DNA from: Trochalopteron elliotii | Taxonomy: Eukaryota > Chordata > Aves > Passeriformes > Leiothrichidae | DNA length: 64,000 nucleotides | Direction of reading: 5' to 3' | NCBI GenBank assembly: GCA_024734555.1 | Contig: JANPWX010000352.1 | Location: 266,884-330,883 of the forward strand | In this document: positions 32,171-44,100 of the stretch, one piece after another | Position numbering within the stretch: position 1 is the stretch's first letter | Layout: each line of letters begins with the position of its first letter | Notes under the pieces: model-generated | What the model was told of the DNA's origin: nothing | Database searches by the model: none | Seen by the model: the letters and a program-made list of their open reading frames with translations, nothing else | Translations under genes and position numbers: made by a program

Positions 32171-35100
32171 GTGAGCGGGGTCGGGGCCGGGCGGGGCCCT
32201 CCTGCCCTCTGCCAGGGGCTCCTCGGCCCAGCACGGAGGAAACAGGGTGTGTCAGAGCAGCTGTCGGGAATCTGTGCCCGGGGTTGTCTCTCGGGTGGAG
32301 ATTTGGGGAGAAGTGGCGGGGGGGCGATGTGGGGTCAGAGAGTCACGGATTGCTCTTAGTTGGGAGGGATTTTAAAGGTCATATCGTTCCACCTCCTGCC
32401 ATGGTCTTACCACGGTCTCCGCAGAAAGCTGATCCCAAAAGGAAAGATAAATGAGACAACTGTGCGATGAGAGCACTGGATTAGACCTCGGAACAGCCGC
32501 CCCCTCACCCGTTTGTATCCACCCCGGCCCCTCGCAGGTACATATTGTCAATCACAAACGAGGATGAGATCCGGGAGTACGTTGTGGACCTGGTTCAGGG
32601 CACGGACGGGAAGAAGGGCTGGTTTGTGGAAGAGCTGCTGACCAGGTGGAGGAAATGTGCCCAGCCGCCCTCCGAGCCTTTCCCAGCCTACCGGAAAAAG
32701 GACGGTGAGTGGTGCAGAGCTGAACGCTCCCAAATAAACCTGGTTAATGTGGTTACAAACAATTCCATGCCACGAATCCCTGTATGGATACTGGTCCCAT
32801 TCCTGATTGTTGGGACAGTTTGAAGCCCATTTACAGTCGTGAAGTAGAATCCAGGGATGTTGCAGTTTACAGCGTGAACCACACTCACCCGTCACGTTGA
32901 AGTGAGGAAAAGAAAGGAAGTTTATTATGGTTTGGGGTTTAAATAGGGTTTGGAATTTGATCAAGGACTGGGAGATGAGAGGAACATCTCTCTGATCCCA
33001 GTGGTCAAATCAGCAAATGAAAACAATCCACTTTGTCTTTCCTCCTAGAAAGAATATTGTTTACAAAAACATCACTATTTGTTTATGTTTAAATCTTAAG
33101 AAAACTCCAACAGAACTAAAAACAATCAGCAGGCTGAAAATCAGGGTGACACAGGGACATCTTTCTGCTGCTGGCACTTACCCAGCCTCTCTGTGTGCTT
33201 GCTTACATTCCAGAGGTTCTGGAAGTGCTGCGGGCTGGGGACCAAGGGAAGAAGGGGAAACGCAAAGGGAGGAACAAGCAGGAGACGTTGGCACACACCG
33301 AGCCCAGTGCTCATGGGGAGGAGGTGAAAACCCCCCTGGACCTGGCCAAGGTGAGTGTGGGGGGCAGCCAGGGAGGCTGGTGGTCACTGGGAAGGCTTGG
33401 AACATGGAGCTTGGCTGTCAGACACTGGGAAAGATGTGGGTGGAAAGTGGGAATGAGTGTCTGGGATGCTCAGGTGGGCGCTGTCACCCCGATTTTTCAG
33501 CCCCTCTGATGTTTTTTACATTCTTGGAGTTTTTACATTTGTAACAAAAACAAAGACTGACATTTTGTAAATAACACATTCCTTCCAGGGGGAAGGACAA
33601 ATTGATGGACTTCTAAGTTGACCACTGGGGTCAGAGAGGTGTTACTCTCATCCCCCAGTCGCTGGTCAAAGTCCAAACTCTATTTAAACCCTGAATCCAA
33701 AAATATTTTTTTTTTCTTTTTCTTGCTGTCACCCTGACGGGTGAGTGTCCTTCTTTTCATGTCCTCTAGCAACAGGGCACTGCTGAGGCCACACCTCAAA
33801 TCCTGGGTCAGTTTTAGGCCCCTCACAAGAAAGACAGTGAGGTGCTGGAGCATGTCCAGAGAAGGGAACAGAGCTGGGGAAGGGGCTGCAGCACCAGGAG
33901 TGGCTGAGGGAGCTCAGCCTGGAGAAAAGGAGGCTCAGGGGAGATCTTCTGGCTCTGCACAACTCCCTGACAGGAGAGTCAAGCTGGGTGGGGTTTGGCC
34001 TCTGCTCCCTGGGAACAAGGGACAGGATGAGAGGAAATGGCCTCATGCTGTGCTAGGGGATGTTTAGGTTGGATATTAGGGAAAAAAATTTCATGGAGAT
34101 GGTGGTCAGATACTGGAATGGACTGTCTAGGACAGTGGTGGAGTCACCATTCCTGGAGGGATTCAAAAATCCAAAAAACGTGGATGTGGCACTTGGGGAG
34201 GGAGGAAGGGAGAGAGAGAGAGGAAGGAGAGAAGGGAAGGAGAAAGAGGGAAAAAGAGTGAGGGGGAAAGAGAGGAAAAGAGGCAGAGTTGATAATGGGT
34301 CTCTGTGATCTTGGAGGGCTTTTCCAACCTAACCATTTCCATGTTTCTGTGATATCCAGGCTGGGGAGAGAGGTTGTTATCTGTTTGTGTCTGTAACTGG
34401 GAGGAAAATAATCATCAGGTAGCAAATATGCCAGCATGGATTTTTCTCCCCCTGAAAGCCTGAGAGGAGAGAGCAGGTGAAGGAAGTTGAGGCTGTAATT
34501 AGGAATAAAAGAGATTTCTTTAAATCAGACATGAGGGTGGGGAATTTAAGCCACCAAGTGGTTAGAACATCCTTTCCTGGTGTATTTAAGCTATCTCAGT
34601 CGCACTGATTAAAGCTTTAATTAGCAACTGAAATACTTCAGAAAGAAACTAGAATTAGGAGTGTAGAAACACTAAAACTTGAGAAATGCTGCTATTCCTG
34701 AGTAAGGATTGGAACTTGAATTCATGTTTTTAAATGGGACTTTTTGGAGCAGGGAGGCTTGCAAAGGCTGAAAGTGTTTGTGAAAGTGTTTATGGGATAA
34801 AACACAACATTTTTTAACTGGTGGGCTGAAAGTGGACAGTGATGTTCCATTTCGTCATAGTTACCTTCTAACTTAATTAAAATTTAAAAAACAAGTGAGA
34901 AAGACCTGCCAAAGTCACTTTATCTTGTTTTGGGATTTTTTTTCATGGTGCCAGTGTTTGAATCTGGCAGTGGCACTAAAACCAGTTGGACTTTACTGGG
35001 GGGACTGGAAATGCTGCATCTGCTTGTCACTAAGGCAGACTGAAACTCAGAGGTGAATCATGAAATCACTGAGGCCAGATCATAGAAGGAGGAGCAGAAT

Positions 35101-38100
35101 TTATTTTACAGCTCAGCACTTGATCCCTCCTGTGTGGAAAACCTCCTCTGAGGTGGCTGTGCCAGGTGGGATTTGGGGAAGCTGCTGGGAGGTGACATGG
35201 CAGTGGATGCAGTGGCCCTGCTGCCACCACCAGCTGTATCTGGGGACAGGCACCCACAGGGTGCACAGCTACAAACACAGAGTCTACATAATCCTTGGAA
35301 ATGAACTTGGGAGTAGCTGTGCTGCAGTTTGGAGGTGTTAAACAGGTGTGGGGCTGTGCAGAGCACAGAAAGCAGCCCTTGCTTGTCGCAGGAGGACACA
35401 AAAAACCCCACACTTACCATGAGAGTGAGAAAAAGAACTTTATTTTTGGGTTCAAGGTTTAAATAGGGTTTGGACTTTGACCAGCGATTGGGGGACAAGG
35501 TTAACACCCCTTTGACCCCACTGGTCAAGCCAGAAGTCCATCACAGAGAGGAATGTGAAAACAACCTACTTTGTTTATGTTACAATGGTGAGAACTCCAA
35601 TACAAGGATGTAAAAACATCAGAAGGCTGAAAAATCAGGGTAACATTCACTGCCCAAATCCCAGCAGCTCCAGCTGGCATGGGTGGCAAACTTCGAGTGC
35701 ATCCTGGTGTCCTTGCTTTGGATTCCTTGGAGCTTTTCTGGCAGGCCTGAGCTTGTCTTTCTGCTCTGTCTGGGGTCTGGTCCAAGTTTCATTCCAGTGA
35801 GGCACAACAACACTTGTCTGAGCCTCCCAGCCTGCCCAGGGGTCAGCACTCGCTCTTTGCTGCCAGTGCTGCACTGAGAGCACAGTTTGTTTGTTTGTTT
35901 GTTTGTTTTTTCCTTCGCAGGCCCAGGAGAGCAGCAGCGGAGTCAGCAGCAGTAGCATTTCCTCTAAGAAGAAGCCCAAGTATGTCAGCCTGTACACCAG
36001 GGAGGGGCAGGACAGGCTGGCTGTGCTCATCCCAGGCCGCCACGCCTGCGAGTGCCTGGGCCAGAAGCACAAGCTCATCAACAACTGCCTGGAGTGTGGG
36101 CGCATCGTCTGTGAGCAGGAGGGCTCTGGGCCCTGCCTCTTCTGTGGGGCCCTGGTGAGTAACCAGGGGCTTACTGCCCCTCTTGGGCCTGGAGAAGTTG
36201 GCTGAATTAGCCCTTGAGATAGAAGTTCTTCTTGCAGAGTTCTAAAGCAGGGAAGGAAAGAACCCGTTAGGAGGTTTCCCTGATGATTTGGAGCTTGTCT
36301 GGTTTCTGACAGTCTCCTGCAAGGCTTCAGCCCCATCCCAGGCACAGCCCTGGTCACCTTGTCAGGAGCAGTGTCCTGCTTTTCCTCCAACTCTTGCACA
36401 ATATGGATCCTTTGGGATACATGTTAGCACCCGGATTCGGTTCAAAGGCACCTTTTGGAGAAAGGGAACAAGTTATAGATGGCAGAGAAAATTCTTCTTT
36501 GTGTGAGAGCAAAGTATTAGTTGGGTAGAGCAAAATGTTTTAAAGTGGATTTGGTTGCTATTTTGAAAGATCAGTTTAACTCCCAGTGGCCAAGAAGGAG
36601 GGAAAAACTCTGAGTTAAGGGTTGTGGTTCTGCCTGTGATAGTTCTGAGCTCACATCTTGTCCTTTGAGCTCAGTCAGCAACATGTCCACCCACAGAGCA
36701 GGGAGAGACCAAACTCTGCATTTCTTTTTTAGTGAAGAACAAACTTCCAGGATTCTCCCCATGTCAGTGGGGCAGAGATGGAGGTGTGGATTGTCACTGC
36801 CACTTTAAAGAGCCTGAACTGTTGTCCAGGGCTCTGAAACTGGTCAAGCTGTAACATCCTTCCCACGTGATGCCCTTCCCAAACTTTCATTTCCTTCTTT
36901 CCCTCAGGTGTGCACTAAAGAAGAGCAGGACATTCTTCAGCGGGACTCCAACAAGAGCCAGAAGCTGCTGAAGAAGCTCATGGCAGGTCAGTAGTTATTC
37001 CATACCTGGAATAGAGTGAATCCAAATGGTTTGTGTGCATTATTTCCTTCAGACTTCACTGAGCCACTTGCCCTTTGTCTGTGGTAGGCATTAAAGGGAT
37101 GGATTGGAAGTTGGTTCCTTGGATCCTCCTGCAAGCCCTAGGCAGCATTCTTGGCCTTCAGCAGAGGTGACAGTGGCAAGTGTCAAATGGCAGCTTTCCC
37201 TGAGGCCCCAAGGCTGCTCATTCAGCATTCCAGAATCAATCACATGAACTGGATCATTGTAGCAGTCCTTGAAAATTAGGATAAGTCTGCTGTGGAATGT
37301 GTGCTGTGGAAGATGAAGTGCTGCTGTCTGATTTGCTGGGCTTGGAGAGGTGGTGGTTAATATTTTCTAATGGCTCTTCTTGTCTCACACTTACCTTGGG
37401 AGCTAAAAATAGGAACAGAGCCAAGGAAAGCAAGAGGAAATACTACCCAGAGTCCCAGCGAAGACCTGTGCATTGTGGGGATGTTTGTCTGAGTTTAGCT
37501 GAACTACAGCCAAGGTCATGGTGCTCTTGGTTGGAAAATACACTTTGCTGAAGGACTGGGGAAATATTTATTCCAGATCTGGGCTTCTCCTTAGAGCTGT
37601 GGAGATAGCAGGAGGATGGAAGTCCTTGAGAGCACCAGCTGGTCTCTTCTATCTTTCCAATACACATGCTGGTGTATTTCAGGATCTCTTTTCTTACCTG
37701 TTTTCTCTTTTCCCTCCTGCCCCTGCCAGCTCTTGTTTTGTTGTCTGTGTAGGTAAAAGCTGGAATGTGGTTTGCGTTTTGTCTTGGGAGTAAAAATTGT
37801 GGATCAGTGACCAAAGTGAAATACAGGCAATTGTTTCCCTGAAATGAAGGCATTTCCCAGTGTGGTGAAATATACTGGTTTGTTCCATCATGGCTTGGGT
37901 TCAAACATTTTGTGATTTTTTTTTTTTGGTTGTTCTCTGTTGGTTAGTTGGTTGGGTTTGGGCCCCTTGCCAGGAGGGGTAAGAAGGAAGAGCATTTGCT
38001 GGGAATAGATTTCTCCATCTCTGGAAACAGCTGCTTTGGGGAATCTGATGTGGTGTGTCAGGATATTGTTTTTGGGAGGCACAAACAGCAGCAGAAGGCT

Positions 38101-41100
38101 CTGTGTCTCCCTGGGATCTGTGCTGGGCAAGAGGCTCTTTGTGGGGGTAACAATGTATGGGAAGGGTTTGGCTTTTAGGAGGGGACTCCTAAAAAAGCTT
38201 GAAGAAGTTGTTGCTGAAGAAGAAAAGCCTCCAGACCTTAGAGCCCCTCCCAGTGCCTAGAGGGGCTTATGAAAAGGAGAGAGAGGGACTACTGAAATGG
38301 GCAGATAGTGATAGGACAAGAAGGAATGGTTTTAAACTAAAAGACAAGAAATTTAAATTGGATATTGGGAAGAAATCTTTCTCTGTGGGGGTGGCGAGGC
38401 TCTGACACAGGTTTCTCAAAGAAGCTGTCCTGTCTCTGGAAATGTTCCAGGCCAGGTTGGATGGGGCTTGGAGCATCCTGGGATAGTGTCCTTAGTGTTC
38501 CACCATGGCAGGGAGTGCAATGAGATGAGCTTTAATGTCCTTTTCAATCCAAAGTATTCCATGATTCTGTGACATGGGACCCGTGGTTGGGATGGGAGGA
38601 ATTTTGGCTGCCCGAATTTTTAGGGAAGAGTGAAGGAAAACCCAAGACCAAGAGCTTCGCCCTGAATTCTACTCAGACATCACTATGATATTGAGGTGAT
38701 TCCTCCTCTTTGGAGGAAGGAATCTGTGAAATGGGCTTGAGGGAAAATTGTGGCTTCAACCTCCCCAGAAAGATGCTGATCTTACTGCAGGGCTGTACTT
38801 TCAGCTCCTGGCATGGCATTTAGTTTAGGGGGAATTTCTGCAGCCTGGCCCACCCAAATGGCTTTAACACACTGACTGCTGAGCTGTGGTTTGTTTCATG
38901 TCTCAGGTGCTGAAAGTTCAGGGACTTTGGATGCCATAAGCAGAGGCTTGCTGCCTCACCAGGAAGCAAGACTCAAGTCAGGCCTGGAGATGGCTGTGAA
39001 GCACAAAGACAAGCTGTTGGAATTTGACAGGACAAGGTAAGATACTAGGTGGGAGACTGTCATGAATAGCATAAATGACCTGGCAGGTGAGGTGCCTTTA
39101 GCAGAAACATTGGGAATTCCTTCTAAAACCCAGACTGCAGCCACAGACACCTTTAACTATGGCATTTGGTGGGACAGGAGTGAGTCTCTGGGATGGATCC
39201 TGTTTGGGTATCCTTGCTTTTTGTCCCTGACAGTCCTGCTCTCCAGGGAGATGGGTGTTGCATCATGTGGCAACAGTGTTCATTGTGTCCAGGGAGGTTA
39301 CAGGTGCCAGTGGGACGGGGAAACAAAGGAGACAAGTCTCTTTTGTTAAGCACGAGGGTTCATTTTATTTCTCACCCCCCACCCCGAGCCGGGGTGGGAG
39401 AAGATGGCAAAGAGAAGGAGGCCAAGGGGTGAGAGTGAGAACTTTACTTTTGTCTTCCCTTAAGTAGAGGGTCTGGGGCTGGGGCAGAGGGCAGGTAAGA
39501 GCATTGACTTGCAGCCAATAGAGACACACTGAGGGGGAAGGAACCACAAGGCCAAGGTCACTGAGAGGAAGATAGAACCGACCAAACCATTGTGTACAGA
39601 GCACATGGGAAGTATGCCCTCAGGCAGGAGGGGTAGCTAGGGTCTGTCTGGCCAAGGCTAGGCCCTGGGTATTAGATTAAGTGGCTGAAGGGACTCCACA
39701 GATGGGAAAGGAGCAGGTTGGGGGAGTGGGTTTGAGGCTCTCCACTGTACTCATCTTCTCCTGTGGGCGTTGCTTTCCCAGCGTGCGCCGGACCCAGGTC
39801 ATCGATGACGAGTCGGATTACTTTGCCACGGACTCCAACCAGTGGCTCTCCAAGCAGGAGAGGGAAGCTCTCCAGAAGAGGGAGCAGGAGCTGCGGGAGC
39901 TGCGCCACGCCTCTCGGCTTGCCAAGAAAATCACCATCGACTTTGCTGGCCGGCAGATCTTGGAGGAAGACAGCAACATGGCTGAGTACCACAGCAAGTG
40001 AGTGAGGGCTGGCAGTGTGCCTGAGAGCAAGGAGGTGCAAATCCTTATGGAGAGTGGTCTGACATGCCTGTTAAAGCTGCCTGGGAAAGAGGTGTTGCAG
40101 AAGGCCTGTCTCAACAGAACCGATTCAGCTCAAACTCACACCAAGCTGAGTTTCTGCACTGGAGAGCAGTGACTGCTCCAACTGGAAATCAGACCGAGCA
40201 AAGAAGTCATTTAGTTGGGGGAAATGAGGCAAAAAATGCTTTGAGTCAGAGAGTGTGGGGAGAAGGGGGATCTTTCCAGGGGAAGCAGGGAATGTTCATC
40301 CCTCTCATTTGTGCTTGCAGACTGGATGAGACCATCGAGGCCCTGAGCTGTGGTGCACTGAGTGAGCCAGCCAGGAGTCCTGGGGCAGAGATGACACCAA
40401 ACTCTGGGGTTTTGGTGAACCCCCGTCTCCTCCAGCCTGCTCCTTTGGTCAGTGGTTTATTCCAGAATAGTGACTAATTTTGGGAGAGTGGAGCTTGAGA
40501 ATTGTCAATTCCAGCACGTCTGTAGAACCCCAAAGATCACAGGATGGTTTGAGTTGAAAGGGACTTTAAAGACTGTCTCATTCCATCCCCTGCCATGAGC
40601 AGGAATGTCTTTCACTAGACCAGGTTGCTCTGTCCCACCTGGCCAAGAACACTTTCAGAGATGGGGTGACTTCTCTAGACAACCTGTTTCAGCATCTCAC
40701 AACTCTCAGAGTAAAGAATTTCTCCCTGATACCCAATCTAACCCTGCCCTCTGCCAGTGGGAAGCCATTCCCTCTATTTCCCCTTGTTTCTCAGCCCCTC
40801 TTTCCTCCCCTGTGTCCCTCACTGGCCATCTCAGTTTGGAATAGAGAAGGTTTTAACAATGCCCTGCTCCTGGTGGGTTGGTTTGCTGGAGTTTTCGCAT
40901 CGTGCCTCCTTTTCAGGAATGCAGAAGAGTTTCTGAGAGTCAGCCTAAGGCCATGTCACCCTTTCAGCTCTATTTTATGAAGCCTTTTCTGCCAGATTCC
41001 CATTTTCCAAAGAGCACGAGAGTAATGAATGAAAACTTCAAACAGAATTTGCACTTGATACACATTACTCCTGGAGAGATGCTAACCTTTTCCCTGTTTC

Positions 41101-44100
41101 TTTTGAACACTCTCAAGTGGGTGGACCAAACTGGTTTGCTCCCACAAAGGAAAACTGTTCATTCCACGGAGGCTGGAAGTGAGTCTGGCTTGGAGCGGAG
41201 CAGGCTGCGGATTCAGGACCGAGAGCTGCAGGAGATCTCGGATGATGGTTGGTGCCTCAGCCTGCACCAGCCCTGGGCTTCCTTGCTCGTGAGAGGACTC
41301 AAAAGGTGAAGGTGTCCCAGGCAGCTTCTGCTCCACAGGGGAGGTGGGAAGTTGTGTTTTCTCAGAGGATCTCTGTAGCTACAGGACACGAAATGAACGA
41401 CACGCGAACTGTCAGGTCGTCAGGGCAGAAAGAGGGAAGTTTATTTTTCTCTTTCTGTTTATGTAGATTTTGGACAATGACCACGGATTGGAGGATGAGG
41501 TTGCCACCTCTCCAACCACACTGGTCAAACTAGAAGTCCATCAATTGTCCCTCCTCAAGAGAGGAATGATAAACAATCACTTTGTTTACATGAAAATCTG
41601 TGAGAAACTCCACTACAAAAATGCAAACATCAGAAGGCTGAAAAAAAATCAGAGCAGCAGGTCTCTGTGAACCCACTGGCTGTGTGCAATGAGTGATGCC
41701 TGTGATAGCTCCAGGTGTGAAAGCTGTGCTTCCTCTTCCAGTGGGTTGATGGATTGAGGAGCTGGAGAATCTTTTTTTTTGGGGGGATAGTACCTAACCT
41801 GTAAGGGACAAGTTTCTTCACAGTGGGTGAATGTAGAGACAGGCTGAGATTTCACTGCTATAGTTGGGGCATTCCAGTGTGGAATTTGAAAAGCAAATAA
41901 GGTAATCACTTGAAATATGTTCTTTTGGGTTTTTGTTCAGCATAAAGTGGCAACAGCCTTTGTTTAAAAGAAACCCAACCCTTGCCACTGCCTTCTCCTC
42001 CTAGGCTGGGAATTGGGTTACAAAAAGAAGCTGCTACTGTTAATAGTGAACAAAGGATCTTCTTTAGCCTTTTTTTCCCTTCACCACATTTCTCATTTTG
42101 GAGACTGAAGCTTTTTCACTTCTTCCCAAGCTAAAGATGCTGTAAATCTTAATGTGCCTGCATTCTTCATCCCCAGGTGTTCTGGGGATGCTCCAGCCAC
42201 TCTGGTGCAGGATTCCAGGATCTCCAGACAACTGTTCCATGCAGAGACCTAGTCCCTTGTTGCTCCCTTAATTGTTCTGTGTGACTTTGGGACCTTGTAA
42301 GGGACTTCTATGAGCAGATTGGCCTGCATATGTGTTCTACTGGCCCTGCTGGGGATTGATGTCCTCTAAAGCCCTGAGGACATGCTCTGCTTTATTTGTG
42401 ACATTATTTTTTGCCTATCTCAGCTTTTCTTTGTGGTCCTGACACGTTGCTTGAGATGGGATAATCAGGGCAAAGCTTAGCAGCAGGAATTGACTATGTT
42501 TGAATGAAAAATCTGTCCATGTGGGTGATTTCTGCTGAAGTTTTAGTCCTACCTTTTCCTCTATTCTTTAGGGTGGAGGGCAGGACCTGGTACACATCTC
42601 ATCGAGGCAGGTTATGGATTGCATCTACTGCTAAAAGACCTTCCCCTCAGGAAATCTCTGAACTGGAGGCCACCTACAGAATCCTGCTCCAGAAAGGTAA
42701 ACTCCTCTCCTTGGCTCTTGGAGTGATTTGGTACATTGAGCCACTTAATGAGCAGTGTCAGAAATCCCTCTGTGCTGAGCAGGGAAAGCTATACATAAAA
42801 TTAAATTTCCCAGCCCTAGTCCTTTGTGGGGGAGATCCTGACCTGGAAAAGGCACAAAAAAAGTGTTAAAATTGCTGTTTGTGTTCTTGTGCCTCGAAAA
42901 GTAGAGGAGAGGGAAAGGCACTTGGGGATTGGAGGACCCCATCTGTGTGTGGGAATATGGGCTCCCTGAAGAGATGTTTCTTTTGCTGCAGATGTGGAAT
43001 TTCCAAGTGATTATCCCTCAGGATGCCTCCTGGGCTGTGTGGACGTGACTGATTGTTTATCACAAGAGCAATTTCAGGAGCAGGTGAGTACAGAAATGAA
43101 CCTTTCCATGCTTGCATTAACTAGCTTGTTTTTAAAGTGGAACTTGCCCGTGGAGAAGACATTGAGTAGAAATTTTAGATTGTGTTGAGAAGACACAAGT
43201 TATTGCAGGGATTTATGTGGCAGAGGACATGAGGGGGCCTGGCAACTCAGGACAGCATGGAAACATGGACAACTCTGCTGCAGTGGTGGTGCTGTGCTGT
43301 GGGACTCTGTTCCTGCCCTGTGGTGCCAGTGGCTGCCCTGCTGTAGGAGAGAGTGGCTTGGCCTGTGTGGGGAGATCATGCTCTGTAGCTGCTGCATCTC
43401 CTTGGTGCTTCTTACAGGAGCTGGAGGTCACAGTGGCCTCTCTGGTGATATCACACTGGCCTGGCTGGTGAGTGTTGTGCCCGTTTTGGGGCACTGAGTG
43501 ACCTGGAGACAGAGCCATGGGAGGAGGTGAGCTCTTTCCCACCAGAGAGGATAGACAGAAGAGCCACAGGACTACCTGTAGTGAAGCAAGGCTGGAATCA
43601 GGAGTCTTTTGAGAAATCTCAACCCATGAAAGTCCATGGGTGATGGTGATGTGTGTCCAGATGTGCTGGGAGCATTGGCAGGTGGCCTTGGGTTGGGATG
43701 GTTATGGAAACCAGGAGAGGGCTCTTTGTAACTGTTGCACCCGTGGTTAGAAAGGGAAGGAAGGATGATCTGGACACTTCAGGCCAGTCAGCTTCACCGT
43801 GGTCTCTGGGAACCTTGTAGAGAGATTGCTCTTGCAAGTCAGTTTTGGCCACATGGAGGAAGAGAACATTAGGAATAGCCAGTGTGGATTTACCTAAGAA
43901 TAAACTCCTGCTTGACTAACCTGATGACCTTCTTGGATCCAATAGATAGAGTGGAGAGCATCTATCAACCTGCTGTCCTGGAGTAGGCACGAATCTCAGA
44001 GGAGTCATAACCAGTAGAAGTATTGTACCTCTTTGCATTAGTTAAACCACATCTGGAATACTTGGGTCACCATAAAATTGTTGATAAACTGGAGCAAATC

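Larger units (their letters stand above)
31376..32340. promoter_or_regulatory. Divergent CpG-island promoter shared by PCLAF and TRIP4
   Basis: The sequence is rich in G, C and CpG from PCLAF exon 2 to early TRIP4 intron 1. The two start codons (31636 minus, 32085 plus) are 448 bp apart. On the PCLAF side there are GC boxes around 31651-31668, a CCAAT box at 31682-31686 (reading ATTGGCGGG on the minus strand) and an E2F-like TTCCCGC at 31718-31724. On the TRIP4 side there is GTTTCCCGTC near 32063 and an ETS/YY1 cluster at the start codon. No TATA box stands out. A CR1 remnant occupies the middle. Confidence 0.85.

Noticed and set aside
35647..36399. A 250-codon open frame on the minus strand
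   Set aside because: It runs antisense through TRIP4 exon 4 and an LTR. It is a shadow of the coding exon plus chance.
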